Assembly (NCBI GenBank): GCA_963712955.1
Contig: CAVQKF010000008.1
Span: 178,459 to 242,458 of the forward strand
Reading direction: 5' to 3'
Source: DATFVJ01 sp963712955
Lineage (GTDB): Bacteria; Actinomycetota; Actinomycetes; Streptosporangiales; Streptosporangiaceae
DNA length: 64,000 nucleotides
Shown: positions 1 through 8,582 of the stretch, one piece after another
How the letters are laid out: every line of letters starts with the position of its first letter
Position numbering within the stretch: position 1 is the stretch's first letter
Translations under genes and position numbers: made by a program
The notes under the pieces: generated by a model
Databases searched by the model: none
What the model was told of the DNA's origin: nothing
What the model saw: the letters and a program-made list of their open reading frames with translations, nothing else

Positions 1-370
1 GCATGTCCAGGATCTTCAGCTCCAGGCTTCCCGCCACCAGCCGGGCCCGGAACTCGCTCAGCACCGAAAAGTCAAAGCCCTCCTCGTCGAGGGCCAGGCC
101 CAGGCAGTACTTCCAGTCCAGCCGGCCCCGCACCGCATCCACCGCCTGCCGGTCGGTCAGGTTCCCGGTGAACTGCAGCACCGTCACCATCGCCAGCTGC
201 GTCGGCGAGATCCCCGGCTTCCCCCGCGCCCCGTAGGCGGCGAACTCGGCGTCGTCATACCAGCTACCCAGCTCGTCACGGGCCCGGATCGCCAGCGTTC
301 CTTTCCGGAACGCCTTCTTCGCGACCCTGACGGTGTCGGCCGGCACCTCTGGCCATGGCTGCGGCTGCAT
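1..370 (-). CDS. IS1182-type transposase, N-terminal part (cut by window edge)
   Basis: Read on the minus strand from an ATG at 370, this frame stays open to the first base of the window, about 123 residues. It starts MQPQPWPEVP and contains RARDELGSWY, GISPTQLAMVTVLQF and LTDRQAVDAVRGRLDWKY, then FDFSVLSEFRARLV. This is the conserved N-terminal domain of actinobacterial IS1182-family transposases, which lies before the DDE catalytic domain. The catalytic part is outside the window, so completeness is unknown. A second ATG at 387 opens a different frame that does not encode the transposase. Confidence 0.85.
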   Translation of the reverse strand, partial: MQPQPWPEVPADTVRVAKKAFRKGTLAIRARDELGSWYDDAEFAAYGARGKPGISPTQLAMVTVLQFTGNLTDRQAVDAVRGRLDWKYCLGLALDEEGFDFSVLSEFRARLVAGSLELKILDM

Positions 371-452
371 GGTGGCTGCATGGACATGATGACCCGATTC
401 TGCGGCCGGATCGGGGAAGGGTAAGGGCCGGCCGATTAGTCGCCATGAATGA

Positions 453-668
453 TCAGGGCAGCCATTTACCCACTGTGAAGGTGGGATGCCAAAAGCTGAG
501 GGGCCAGAAGAGGACCGAGATGAAGTACTGAACCCAGCTATGGAGCGACGATAGACTGCCCACCGTCGTCGGCAAATGGGGAGGCGCGGTGTTGAAGAAG
601 ACGCCGACCAAAACGTAGATCACGATGACAAGGCCTCTTGTGCTGAAAAGGGTTTTTAGAAAATCCAC
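453..668 (-). CDS. small two-helix membrane protein
   Basis: A 71-residue protein with a GTG start at 668, chosen because an AGGAGGT ribosome-binding site sits 8 bases upstream. One hydrophobic helix lies at about residues 10-26 (LVIVIYVLVGVFFNT) and a second at about 46-60 (YIFSVLFWPLSFW-like). It ends in a short polar tail after FWHPTFTVGKW. The pattern matches a small conserved actinobacterial membrane protein family with no known function. It stands alone between IS debris and an empty stretch. I infer an inner-membrane location from the helices only. Confidence 0.7.
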   Translation of the reverse strand: MDFLKTLFSTRGLVIVIYVLVGVFFNTAPPHLPTTVGSLSSLHSWVQYFISVLFWPLSFWHPTFTVGKWLP

Positions 669-1346
669 CTCAGCTCACCTCCTGTCTGTGGACACTGGAG
701 CTGATGCGGATGAGTGACTGTTACTCATGCGTCCCTCGCTACTACGCTGAGGCTGAACCTCCGGAAATCGCCATCCGCTACCACGCTGATCTACACAGTT
801 GCTTCAGCAACAACGTGCCAAATTCGTTCAAACTCGGTGAATCTTCCTACTGGCGGGCTGGGTGATATCTTCCTGGAGCGGGACGTGAGATCTGGATAAT
901 TCCCTGTCGGAGAGATTGATGGTGAAGATATTGTAGTGGATCTTGTAAAGGGCATCTGGTATAGCCGCCAGACTTTCACCGCTTCGCCGGTTGCAAACGT
1001 CCGGAGGTCTGGGGCTGACTGGTGCTTCTCGTCGCGGGAATGGATAGGGACGGTGCCGAGGCTGTCGCCCGCGACAAACACCGGCTTCCCCGAGCCCACG
1101 CGTGAAATCGGCGCGTAACCGTGCCAGGTTGCGGTTCGCTGGCCGACGGCTAAGATCGCGAAGGGCAGAGCAGCGCCGCACGCTTATCGCCAGCCACCGA
1201 AATGCTGGCTCTACGCTGCGATTCCCGGCATCCATCACGTTATCGTGTTAATCATGCCGGCCTTCAGGTTGCCAGCGATCTAGCCGTCGGCAAGGAGTTA
1301 GCCACCTTATGACGATGCTTCGGTAACGGACATAGTTGACCCATCC
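669..1346. other. no convincing gene; lower-GC stretch
   Basis: About 680 bases without a supportable gene. Bases 690-960 are visibly less GC-rich than the surroundings. Open frames on both strands here have no recognisable motifs, poor starts and mixed codon use. I see no RNA gene or clear repeat. Confidence 0.5.
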
Positions 1347-2238
1347 CTACAACAGGGACATCACATAGCACTTCCCACCAAGATAGTTCATACGTAGCCA
1401 TCCGCCAGGTTGACACGCTGGGCGATCGTAAGTATTCGGCCATCCCGTCCTGTCGCCGGCCCTCGCCGGTCTGGGAGCGGGAGCTTTGCTGGCGGGTGCC
1501 GCTCTACGGGTGTGGGTGAGGATGGCCTGGTAGGCCCGGTGCAGGGGGTAGAGGTAGACGTCCTTGACCGGTAGTGCCCGCAGGTGGTGACGGTCGAGCT
1601 TGCCGCGGCCCCGGGTTTGGCCTACGTGGATCCAGTTGGCTGCCCGGTAGCTGGTGCCGCTGAACCCGGCCGGTCTGGACGAAGGTCTCGGCCAGGACCG
1701 GGGCGTAGCCGTAGGCGTTATGCCGGTCGGCGGGTAGCCGGCGGGTCACCCGGCCGGGGATCGCCGAGGCCAGGTGCGGGACGTGGACGTGGGGGAGGAT
1801 GAGGAAGCGGGCGTTGCCGGCGATCAGGTGCAGCCGGGCATGGCGGGTGGGGGCGTCCCAGCCGAGGTGGGTGTCGCCGGCGGCGCATTTCCAGGCCGGG
1901 GCGGCGAAGCCGAGCGCGGGGGGGTGCCGGTGACCGGGACGGCGGGGAACAGCTCATCGGGGCGGTAGCGGGGATGGCGCCCGTTGCCGTTGCTGTTGCG
2001 CGGGTGGGGGCAGGGTGAGCAGCCCGCCGGCGGCCATGCGGTTCGGCGCCACCCGGGCGCTCATCGCCTTGGCCTGCCCGTCGGGGCGCCGCCAGTCCAG
2101 CGCCTGGCAGGCCGCCCCGGCGATGGCGGCCCGAGTGGGCAGTTCCGCGGCGAGGCCGGTGATGAGCTCGATGTCGGCGGGGCTGAACTCCCGCCCGCAG
2201 TAGCGGACCGGGCCGGCGGAGCCCGGCTGCGCGCTCAC
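1347..2238 (-). pseudogene. DruA-like DUF4338 protein, broken
   Basis: Several minus-strand frames together encode a DUF4338 protein, the family that includes Druantia protein DruA and many IS-associated homologues. The first part, from a GTG at 2238, carries VRYCGREFSPADIELITGL and DWRRPDGQAKAMSARVA. The second carries APAWKCAAGDTHLGWD, ARFLILPHVHVPHLAS and RRLPADRHNAYGYAPVLAET. The third, after a frameshift near 1670, carries YRAANWIHVGQTRGRGKLD and LPVKDVYLYPLHRAY. The block that normally holds the YHYLGY motif is missing between parts one and two. The gene is therefore decayed by one internal deletion and at least one frameshift. Its start overlaps the stop of the upstream IS66 remnant by four bases. 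Confidence 0.7.
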
Positions 2239-2484
2239 GGCGCCGGCCCGCGGCCGGCGAGGGGCCCGCCGGTGCCGGTGTCCGCCATGCCGGTGCGGGC
2301 GCCGGGCCCGGCGCCGCAGTGCCAGGCCGCCAGGTCGGCCGCGGCGGCGGCCCAGGGGGAAGAACCGGGCGAGCGCCGCGCCCTCGGGCGCCTTGCCGCC
2401 GGCCTGGGCGCAGGCGTCCAGATAGCCGCGCAGGTAGGCCAGCGGGCTGCACCCGGCGCGGTCGGCGGTGGCGGTGATGGTCCA
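2235..2484 (-). pseudogene. IS66 transposase, C-terminal remnant
   Basis: Minus-strand sequence encodes WTITATADRAGCSPLAYL and GYLDACAQAGGKAPEGAAL, which resembles the C-terminal tail of IS66 TnpC proteins. A frameshift follows at about 2360, after which the frame continues through PWAAAAADLAAWH to a TGA at 2235. Everything upstream in the transposase, including the DDE core, is absent. The TGA overlaps the GTG of the DUF4338 gene, so the two may once have been translated together. Confidence 0.55.
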
Positions 2485-2525
2485 GGGCCGCCCAAAGCTC
2501 CCGACATCGGAACCCTGAGCGCCGC

Positions 2526-2816
2526 TCAACACCAGACAGTGGCCGGACACCCCGTGACCCGCCTGCACGGCGGACCCTGACAAGGTTTACACGTTCCGCA
2601 CGCGTGAGACCCAGACCGGGCCGCGGCCACGCGCTGATCGCCTTCGGTATTGTGATTGTCGTGCTTGGATTCTTCCTGATTGCGCGCCCCATCCGCAGGC
2701 GCCGGCAACGGGAGCTCACGGATGCCAGTCAGCCGCCCAGGACCGCCCGGCGCCAGGCTTATGGTTTCCGTCGCCCTTGTCATGGTATTTCCGACGATGG
2801 GCACGTAATCAGTCAT
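2526..2816 (-). CDS. hypothetical protein, third gene of a coupled operon
   Basis: A 96-residue frame beginning MTDYVPIVGNTMTRATETI. The ATG at 2816 overlaps the TGA of the upstream gene (ATGA), and a GGGAGGAAC ribosome-binding site lies just before it, so translation from here is likely. No domain is recognised. The C-terminal half is Arg/Cys-rich (ACGTCKPCQGPPC) and may be degenerate, since it runs towards the IS66 remnant. The start region is well supported; the real end is not. Confidence 0.4.
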   Translation of the reverse strand: MTDYVPIVGNTMTRATETISLAPGGPGRLTGIRELPLPAPADGARNQEESKHDNHNTEGDQRVAAARSGSHACGTCKPCQGPPCRRVTGCPATVWC

Positions 2817-3145
2817 GATGTTCCTCCCGACCGGCCGCCGACGGCCCTGATCACCAGGAGCCCGGCCGCCGCTGCCACGATCACCCCGAGGACCGCCATC
2901 GCCACCGCGGGCGCTGCCTGGTAGGCGAATCCGGCGACCAGCCCGGCCGCCGTCAGGGTAGCCTGGACCGCGATCCGGTGGCTCCGCGGCAGGCTGTGCC
3001 ACCACGCATCGTGTGTCGTACTCGGCACCCGGGTGCCAGGCCGGACGATCCGCAGCACCCGCAGGTGCACGTGATGCTCGGTCACCGCGTGCCATCCGGT
3101 CGCTGCCGCTGCGAAGGCGATGATCCCCCACATGGCAGGGTTCAC
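2813..3145 (-). CDS. small membrane protein, second gene of a coupled operon
   Basis: A 110-residue protein from a GTG at 3145 that overlaps the TGA of the preceding gene by four bases (GTGA). It has a short hydrophobic segment near residues 5-12, a basic middle part, then two helices (VQATLTAAGLVAGFAY and AVAMAVLGVIVAAAAGLLVI). No family is recognised. The four-base overlaps on both sides indicate a translationally coupled three-gene operon running 3618 to 2526. The product is probably an inner-membrane partner of the upstream protein. Confidence 0.6.
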   Translation of the reverse strand: MNPAMWGIIAFAAAATGWHAVTEHHVHLRVLRIVRPGTRVPSTTHDAWWHSLPRSHRIAVQATLTAAGLVAGFAYQAAPAVAMAVLGVIVAAAAGLLVIRAVGGRSGGTS

Positions 3146-3618
3146 ACTGGTTCCCCGATGCTCTCTGGTTCCCCGATGCTCTCTGGTTCCTCGATACGCT
3201 CCACGCCGTCGGGGTGCAGCACGACAGTGATGTACTTTTCCGACAGTGCCACAGCCTCCCCGGGCGCGGGGACATGGTCCGGAACCTGCTCGGGCCGCGG
3301 TGCAGGCCTCGGCTGGGGTGCAGCACGGCGGTCCGTGACGGGCGTCAGGGGCGCCGGGCTCAGAGTCCTGGCCAGGAACGCGGCCAGCACGATGATGCTG
3401 ACCGCCGCGACGGCTAGAACGACGCGTAAGGCCACCTGGATCGCTGTCTCGATGCCGTAGCGGCTCGATATCAGCCCGGCGCCGACCATGACGACCAAGC
3501 CGAAGGCGATCCCTGCCGGGCTGCAGCCCAGCCGCCCGGTGCTCCCCAGACAAACCCGCTGCCATGCGGCGTAGGCCCTGTTGTACAAGTCGCCGATGGG
3601 GCGGTAACCAGAGTTCAT
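3142..3618 (-). CDS. membrane protein with cytoplasmic proline-rich tail, first gene of operon
   Basis: A 158-residue protein. The ATG at 3618 is preceded by GGAGGGAG. Two hydrophobic helices (AGIAFGLVVMVGAGLI and VVLAVAAVSIIVLAAFLA) are followed by a Pro/Arg-rich linker and a tail containing EKYITVVLHPDGVERI. The tail ends in a duplicated EPESIG motif, reflecting a 15-18 base tandem repeat at 3147-3190. The family is not recognised. It overlaps the next gene by four bases. The promoter must lie in 3619-3918, but no clear -35/-10 pair was found there. Confidence 0.6.
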   Translation of the reverse strand: MNSGYRPIGDLYNRAYAAWQRVCLGSTGRLGCSPAGIAFGLVVMVGAGLISSRYGIETAIQVALRVVLAVAAVSIIVLAAFLARTLSPAPLTPVTDRRAAPQPRPAPRPEQVPDHVPAPGEAVALSEKYITVVLHPDGVERIEEPESIGEPESIGEPV

Positions 3619-3918
3619 GATGCTCCCTCCGCTTGGGCGGCGGCGCGGCCGTCGTCCTGGCCTGACGCCCGGCCAGCAGCCGGCCCAATTGGATGACCAT
3701 TGACCGCGCAGGGCCCGCCTTGCCTGCATTTCCAGGCAGCCGTGGTTGGTACGGTATATCCGAGTGTTACCGCCCACTACGCCCAGACGAAACTCAGCAC
3801 AACGGCTACATTTGGCAAACCCATCAGCCACCCGGCCGGGGGCTAGACGAAGTCGCGTTGCTTGTGACGGACGAACTCCCAGTTGAGCTGGGGGTCGTCG
3901 TTTTCGGTTGTGGCTACT
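3619..3918. other. intergenic, presumed operon promoter region
   Basis: 300 bases between the membrane-protein operon and transposase debris. Open frames on the plus strand show no motifs. Nothing definite was identified. Confidence 0.4.
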
Positions 3919-4191
3919 TCAGGCTGATGGGATGGCAGATCCGATCAGCTCGAAGGCGTCGCACTGGTCACTGGTGGGTTCGGCGAGCATCGGCATGGTC
4001 TGGGTGCTGGTGCAGGTGACCTGGTTGCGGGTGAGGGTGCCCAGGTGGGACAGGCGAGCGCGGAAGGTGCGGTAGGGATGGCCTGGCCGGATCCGTCCGC
4101 TGCCGGGTAACTTCTTGGCCTCGGCCGCGGAGCGGCGGGCGAGGGCGACGGGATTGGCGCGGGCAGGGGAGTGCTCGTCAGAGGACGTCAA
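3919..4191 (-). pseudogene. IS4/IS1634-type transposase, C-terminal remnant
   Basis: A 90-residue frame with PYRTFRARLSHLGTLTRNQV and MPMLAEPTSDQCDAFELIG near its end. This layout (a TLTRN segment followed by a P-T-xx-Q-xx-A-F-E-L-I motif just before the stop) is seen in the C-terminus of actinobacterial IS4/IS1634-group transposases. The catalytic domain is absent. The call rests on remembered motif order only. Confidence 0.4.
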
Positions 4192-4199
4192 CGGCGCCC

Positions 4200-4390
4200 A
4201 TGCACGGCGGAGGTGCTGGGCGAGGTAGCCAGCGAGCCTGCAGATCAGCGCGTGAGTTGTATTTTACGGGAGCTCGATGTGCCAGGCAATATCCTCCTGT
4301 GCCTTCTTCCTTGTCGGATAGACGGTGCGGTGCACGCGCTCAACTTTCACGGCGGCGTTGAACGATTCGGCCGGGGCATTATCGAAGCAT
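4200..4390 (-). pseudogene. IS3 transposase OrfB, C-terminal remnant
   Basis: The minus strand encodes CFDNAPAESFNAAVKVER followed by VHRTVYPTRKKAQEDIAWHI. This is the last-Glu region of the IS3-family DDE integrase core (usual form DNA..ESF...K.E). A TAA then interrupts the frame where the usual YN..R.HS..GY tail should follow. Only about 60 residues remain, so this is a dead fragment. Confidence 0.65.
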
Positions 4391-5074
4391 CAACCGGCCG
4401 ATGATCTTGTAGTTATCCGTTGATCGGCTAGGCGTAGCGCAAAGGTTCCGCACTGCAGATCATGGCCAGCATCTGCCAGCCGCTCCCGCCGCTGATATTG
4501 GCCAGCGGCAGGCTGGTGCGGCCAGCGGGCAGTGTCCGCGAATGGAGTGCGGCGTTGTCCAAGAGGAGTCCTTCGCAGTCGAACCTTGGCACGACTCCAG
4601 CCGGTACCGGTTGACCAGGTAATCACCCGTCTTAAGCGGCCATCGCCTGCCCAGCGGCGGTCATCGAGCGCATGACCCTGTGCTACGTAGCGTCAGAACT
4701 GTGATGGTGCCACTGAGCCCTCGTGCGGCTCCCTGCCGATTCTGGTCTGGACCAGTGCGGGGGCCCGCCACGGACCTCGCACTCCGTCACCATGCGTCAC
4801 TCCTTGATACCAGCTAAATGCGGGCAGACCCCCGCATGCCGCATGGCGACCCAGGATAATTTGATCTTGGACAGTTTCAGCAAGACCTATCTGCATTCCT
4901 GGGCACCCAAGCGTAGCCGGACATGGAGGCTGGTAACTAACGGACAGTAGACAGATGGCTACTCAGCCGCGCATCATGAAGGTGGAAGGCCGAGGGCGCA
5001 CAGTACGGAGGGCCACACGGTGAGTAGTGCACGAAGGGTCGTCCCTGCGAGAGGTGGCGGCCCTTCGCCATGTG
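4391..5074. other. no convincing gene
   Basis: About 680 bases between IS3 debris and a small membrane gene. Frames on both strands carry no motif and change composition along their length. It is probably decayed mobile DNA. Confidence 0.45.
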
Positions 5075-5317
5075 TCACGCGACGTGGAGGATCAGGAACA
5101 GTAGCAGGAACGCAGCGAGGACGTAGCCGATGGCGCGGAGGGCTCGTGTGTAGGCAAGGGCCCTAAGGGCGGGAAGGGTGGCTTTCCGTTCCTTCCAGAA
5201 GCGCCAGGCAGCCCGAGCGGACTCGAAGCGCTGTGCCGCGATGCCCGTTAAGATGCCGACGACCATAGCCAGTAGGATCACGCCCACAATGTCCAGTTTC
5301 GCTGGCGATGGCGGCAA
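5075..5317 (-). CDS. small membrane protein
   Basis: An 80-residue frame with an N-terminal helix (VGVILLAMVVGILTGIAA), a basic amphipathic middle (SARAAWRFWKERKA) and a C-terminal helix (YVLAAFLLLFLILHV). The topology suggests a hairpin with both ends outside. The longest form uses TTG at 5317; a GTG about ten codons in is equally possible, and neither has a strong ribosome-binding site. No family is recognised. The clean hydrophobic pattern is the main reason to accept it. Confidence 0.5.
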   Translation of the reverse strand: MPPSPAKLDIVGVILLAMVVGILTGIAAQRFESARAAWRFWKERKATLPALRALAYTRALRAIGYVLAAFLLLFLILHVA

Positions 5318-5759
5318 GTAACAAGCCTCGTGTGCGCATGGAGTTGGTACGGAACCGCGCCAGCTGCGGCCTTATGCGGTCGATGCACATCGTAGTGTGT
5401 GGCGTGCTGTGTTGCGTGCTCGCCGAGGTCTTCTCGTCGTTCATGGCCTGCACGGCATCGGACAGGTTGTTGCTTTCGATCCCCAAGACTTCGGCCGACG
5501 TCTACGTCACAGTAAGGTTCGGATCCGCGACTGCGGCAGCGAGCATCGACGAACTGTATCCGGTCGACTCGGGGAGTTGACGCGCCGAATTGTGCGTGCC
5601 GAGAATCTCATCCACGGCTTTGACCAGCACAGTTGCTCTCCCAGCGGCCGGTCCGTAATGATCACCGATCATGTGCCTCCGGTTCGTGTTCCTCCTGATC
5701 ACGCGGCTAGCCCGGTAATTCGCCATGGGCGTAGATAACGTCGCGGCCTGGGTTCCACG
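5318..5759. other. no convincing gene
   Basis: About 440 bases upstream of the small membrane gene and beside the IS1634 remnant. Overlapping frames on both strands lack recognisable motifs. It may hold the promoter of the 5317 gene. Confidence 0.4.
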
Positions 5760-7163
5760 TCACGGCGGGTGGGTCGGGTCGACGCCGAGTAGTTCCAGCA
5801 GCCGGGCCTGGACCGGGCTGGGCCTGGGGATCTGGGCCGGGCTGGTCGCGGTGGCCGAGATCAGCTGCATGCCGGCCAGGGCGGTCAGGAGCCGGCCGGT
5901 GGGGCGGGCTGCTGGTTGTGCAGTCCGTCGAGTTTGGCCTGCGGGGCGAGGTTGCGCTTCGCGTTCGATCAGGCAGAAGACCAGCAGGGCGAGGCTGATC
6001 ACGGTGATCAGCGCGGCGATCCGCCGGTTGCTGTTCAGGAATATCGGCGCGACGGCCAGGGGTCCTTTCAGGTTGCCGTAGCGGCGTCCGGCGGCTTCCT
6101 GGGCCTTATAGCGGAGCAGTACCTCCGCGGCGGTGATGCTGGCGTCGAGGTTGGTGAGCAGGGCGTACCAGCCGTCGGTGGCGGCTTCGGCGTCGATCGC
6201 GGCCTGGCCGGACCACCAGGTGAGGGTGGGTTTGCCGGGTCCGCCGCTGCCGGTGCCCTGCAAGGTGTCCGCCGGGCTGGGTCCGGTCTGGCCGGTGCCG
6301 GCCGTCTGGGTGCCGGCCGTCTGGTCGCTGCGCTGGGGGCCGCCGGCCGGGGCGGGGGCGGTGCCGGCGGTGTAGCGCAGGTAGGGGCCGGCCTTACGGT
6401 CGCGGGCGATCTGCTGGAGCCGGGCGGTGACCTTGTCCTGGCTGGGGTAGAACCGGCCGCCCAGGCCGGAGATCAGGCGGCCGGGGTCGTCTTCGGCGCG
6501 GGTGAGTTTCTTGGTGCGGCTGGCCGCGGCCGCACCGGCGCGGGCGGTGGAGTGCACGAAGATGCGGCGCAGCCGGATCGGCGGGTCGCTTTTGCGTCTG
6601 GAGTTGCGGATCCAGAACGGCTGGTCGTCTTCCAGGACGTGCCAGCGGCCCAGCTGGGCGGTGGTCTTCTTGTTCTGGTCGCGTCCGGCGACGTAGGCGA
6701 CTTCGGTGGCCTTGCCCAGGTCGCAGGCGGCCAGCTCGGCGGCCTTGACGTAGAGCTTGGACGCGGGCGCCAGGAACGTGCAGCGGGCACCGCCGATCGC
6801 GGCGACGTTGTCGTAGCTGATCAGCTTGGAGTCGCCGGCCAGCAGGAACTTCTTCGCCCCGGCGATCTTCTGCAGGGCGATCATCGCCCCGGTCACCTGG
6901 GAGATCTCGGCGGCCCCGCCGCTGCAGGCGCGGGCGTAGACCGGGATCCCGCCGTCGCCGGCGGCGGCGATGCCCGCCTGGATCTGCAGCAGATCGGTCC
7001 TGCGGTCTTTAGGGTGCCCGTAAGAGGGCGCCGGGTAGTCCTCAACGCGCCCCGCCCGTACCCCGCGGTCGGCCCGGCGCAGGCGAACCCGGCCGCCGCG
7101 TAGCACCCGCCAACCACCCAATCGAGTATTCGAGCGGCACAAGGTCCTCGGCGGGCTGATCAA
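5760..7163 (-). pseudogene. IS1634-family transposase lacking its N-terminal domain
   Basis: The frame encodes most of an IS1634-type DDE transposase. It has GHPKDRRTDLLQIQAGIAAA, GDGGIPVYARACSGGAAEI, KKFLLAGDSKLISYDNVAA, the block RIFVHSTARAGAAAASRTKK and a C-terminal YGNLKGPLAVAPIFL with LALLVFCLIER. The usual N-terminal 150 or so residues before GHPKD are missing; the first 40 residues are unrelated Arg-rich sequence. The element is therefore 5'-truncated and should be inactive. A tail of an IS481-type transposase on the other strand overlaps its 5' edge, marking a junction between two mobile-element remnants. Confidence 0.75.
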
Positions 7164-7185
7164 CGAGTACGAGCGGGCAGCATGA
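7123..7185 (+). pseudogene. IS481-type transposase, last 20 codons
   Basis: Encodes RVFERHKVLGGLINEYERAA and a TGA. The same ending (VLGGLINEY.RAA) closes the fragment at 44551-44814 and is the usual C-terminus of a group of actinobacterial integrase-core transposases. Nothing else of the gene is present here. Confidence 0.55.
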
Positions 7186-7267
7186 AGATCAGCGGCTGAT
7201 TCAGAAACTGCAGGTCAGAAGTCGTGGACGTGGTCCGGCATCCCACTGGGCACTAGTTGGCAGTAGT

Positions 7268-7279
7268 CTGTCTAGACAG
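7268..7279. promoter_or_regulatory. palindrome upstream of toxin-antitoxin operon, likely autoregulatory operator
   Basis: A perfect 12-base palindrome CTGTCTAGACAG lies 26 bases before the antitoxin start. It is followed by a second TAG-rich stretch (ACTAGATAGATCTA). Phd/YefM-type antitoxins normally bind short palindromes overlapping their own promoter, so this is the natural operator candidate. Function is inferred from position. Confidence 0.5.
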
Positions 7280-7305
7280 GACTAGATAGATCTACGAAGG
7301 TGCTC

Positions 7306-7602
7306 ATGACGTCACCGACTCCGGATCGCTGGCAGATCCAAGACGCCAAGCAGCGCTTCAGCGAGATGATCCGTGCGGTAACGAGCGAGGGGCCGCAGGT
7401 CATCACCCGGCACGGTGAGGATGTCGCGGTAGTCGTAGATATCGGTGAGTATCGCAGGCTGACCCGGCCTGCGGTGGATCTTGCGAGCATCCTGCTTGGC
7501 GGTCCGAAGCTCGACGACGGCATCGCTGATGTCTTCGCGAAGATCGAGGCCGAGCGCAAGGCCGACTTCGGGCGTGCGGTCGATCTTGAGGCGGGCATGT
7601 GA
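7306..7602 (+). CDS. Phd/YefM-family antitoxin
   Basis: A 98-residue protein. ATG at 7306 is preferred over a GTG six bases earlier because GAAGG then sits at the right distance. WQIQDAKQRFSEMIRAV followed by GPQVITRHGEDVAVVVDIGEY is the standard Phd/YefM DNA-binding fold, in which the helix-strand N-terminus dimerises and binds the operator. The C-terminal half (IADVFAKIEAERKADFGR) would wrap the toxin. The gene overlaps the PIN toxin by four bases (GTGA), the usual arrangement for stoichiometric control. A palindromic operator lies just upstream. The product should neutralise the neighbouring RNase and repress the operon. Confidence 0.9.
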   Translation: MTSPTPDRWQIQDAKQRFSEMIRAVTSEGPQVITRHGEDVAVVVDIGEYRRLTRPAVDLASILLGGPKLDDGIADVFAKIEAERKADFGRAVDLEAGM

Positions 7603-8012
7603 CCTACCTGCTCGACACCAACGTGCTGTCGGAGACGCGCAGGCGCCAGCCGGCGGCGGGCGTAGCCGACTGGATCGCGGCCACGCCGCCGGACCGGCTG
7701 CACGTCTCCGTGCTGACCCTGGGCGAGATCGAGCAGGGGATCGCGAGAGTTCGCGGCCGGGGAGACCGGCACCAGGCTTCCGCCCTCGAACGCTGGCTCC
7801 GGGATGTGGAGACCGGGTTCGAAGATCGGGTTCTCCCGGTCACCCTCCCGGTCGCCGCTGCCTGGGGCCGTCAGCAGTACGCGCAGCCTCTCCCGGTGAT
7901 CGACGCGCTCATTGCGGCAACGGCGCGGGTGCACGGCATGACCGTGGTCACCCGCAACGTCAAGGACTTTGAGCTGGCCGGAGTCCAGGTTCTCAGCCCC
8001 TTCGCTGAGTAA
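7599..8012 (+). CDS. PIN-domain toxin (VapC/FitB type)
   Basis: A 137-residue PIN ribonuclease starting at GTG 7599, inside the antitoxin stop. The acidic active-site residues are present: D in YLLDTNVLSE, E in LTLGEIEQGI, D in VIDALIAATA, and a terminal TRNVKDF motif. The order and spacing match FitB/VapC proteins, which cut RNA (often tRNA or rRNA) when released from antitoxin. The pair looks intact, which is unusual for this end of the window. Its target cannot be read from sequence. Confidence 0.9.
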   Translation: MTYLLDTNVLSETRRRQPAAGVADWIAATPPDRLHVSVLTLGEIEQGIARVRGRGDRHQASALERWLRDVETGFEDRVLPVTLPVAAAWGRQQYAQPLPVIDALIAATARVHGMTVVTRNVKDFELAGVQVLSPFAE

Positions 8013-8129
8013 GCCGTCAGAGCGGAAAAGCTGCGGCGTGTGCCCTGCCAGAATCCGGCGTGCCAACCTGACCTGCTGCTCTACGCTCGGCGCTCGTGCT
8101 CATCGTCTTGCCTACCTGTTGATGGACCG

Positions 8130-8334
8130 ATTCCGGCTTCGAGTTCACCAACCCCGACGGCACCCCGCTGCACCCCGCCGCCGTCACCGACATGTTCGAG
8201 CAGCTCGCCTACCTTGCCGGCCTGCTGTCCGCGTACGACCTGCGCCACGGCGCCGCCACCCTACTGCTCGCCGCCGGGCACGACATGAAAGTCGTCCAGG
8301 AAACCCTCGGCCTGTCCTCCATCACCATCGCCGC
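8130..8334 (+). pseudogene. tyrosine recombinase, internal fragment
   Basis: Encodes FEFTNPDGTPLHPAAVTDMF and then YDLRHGAATLLLAAGHDMK followed by VVQETLGLSS. This is the box II region (LRH) and following helix of a phage-type integrase. The N-terminus and the catalytic tyrosine region are missing. The frame runs directly into an unrelated thioesterase fragment. Confidence 0.65.
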
Positions 8335-8540
8335 CGGGATTCCGTTGCGCGCCAACGGCACGAGGCCACCGCTGTTCTGTGTGCACCCGGCGGCCGGGGT
8401 CAGCTGGGTCTATTCCGGACTACTCCGCTACCTGGAGCCGGACCGTCCGGTCTACGGCTTGCAGTCCCGCCGGTTCACCCATTCTGCCGCCGAACCGGGT
8501 ATCGACGAGATGGTCGCTGGCTGGTTAGGACTCGCCGCTA
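8335..8540 (+). pseudogene. NRPS/PKS-type thioesterase, N-terminal fragment
   Basis: Encodes IPLRANGTRPPLFCVHPAAG, then VSWVYSGLLRYLEPDRPVY and GLQSRR. These are the opening strands of the alpha/beta-hydrolase thioesterase domain at the end of nonribosomal peptide or polyketide synthases. The nucleophile GxSxG motif is not reached before the sequence passes into an ISAzo13 element. It is a relic of a biosynthetic gene elsewhere. Confidence 0.6.
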
Positions 8541-8582
8541 AACTAGGAATGTTTATTCGAGTGGATGATCTACGGTTGTGGT

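Noticed and set aside
2604..2924. Plus-strand frame with a convincing hydrophobic helix (ALIAFGIVIVVLGFFLIA)
   Set aside because: It overlaps the coupled minus-strand operon and has no ribosome-binding site; the rest of the frame is Arg/Pro-rich. Kept out, but a single-helix protein here cannot be excluded.
5916..7103. 395-residue plus-strand frame opposite the IS1634 remnant
   Set aside because: Gly/Val/Ala-rich antisense shadow; the minus strand carries recognisable transposase motifs.
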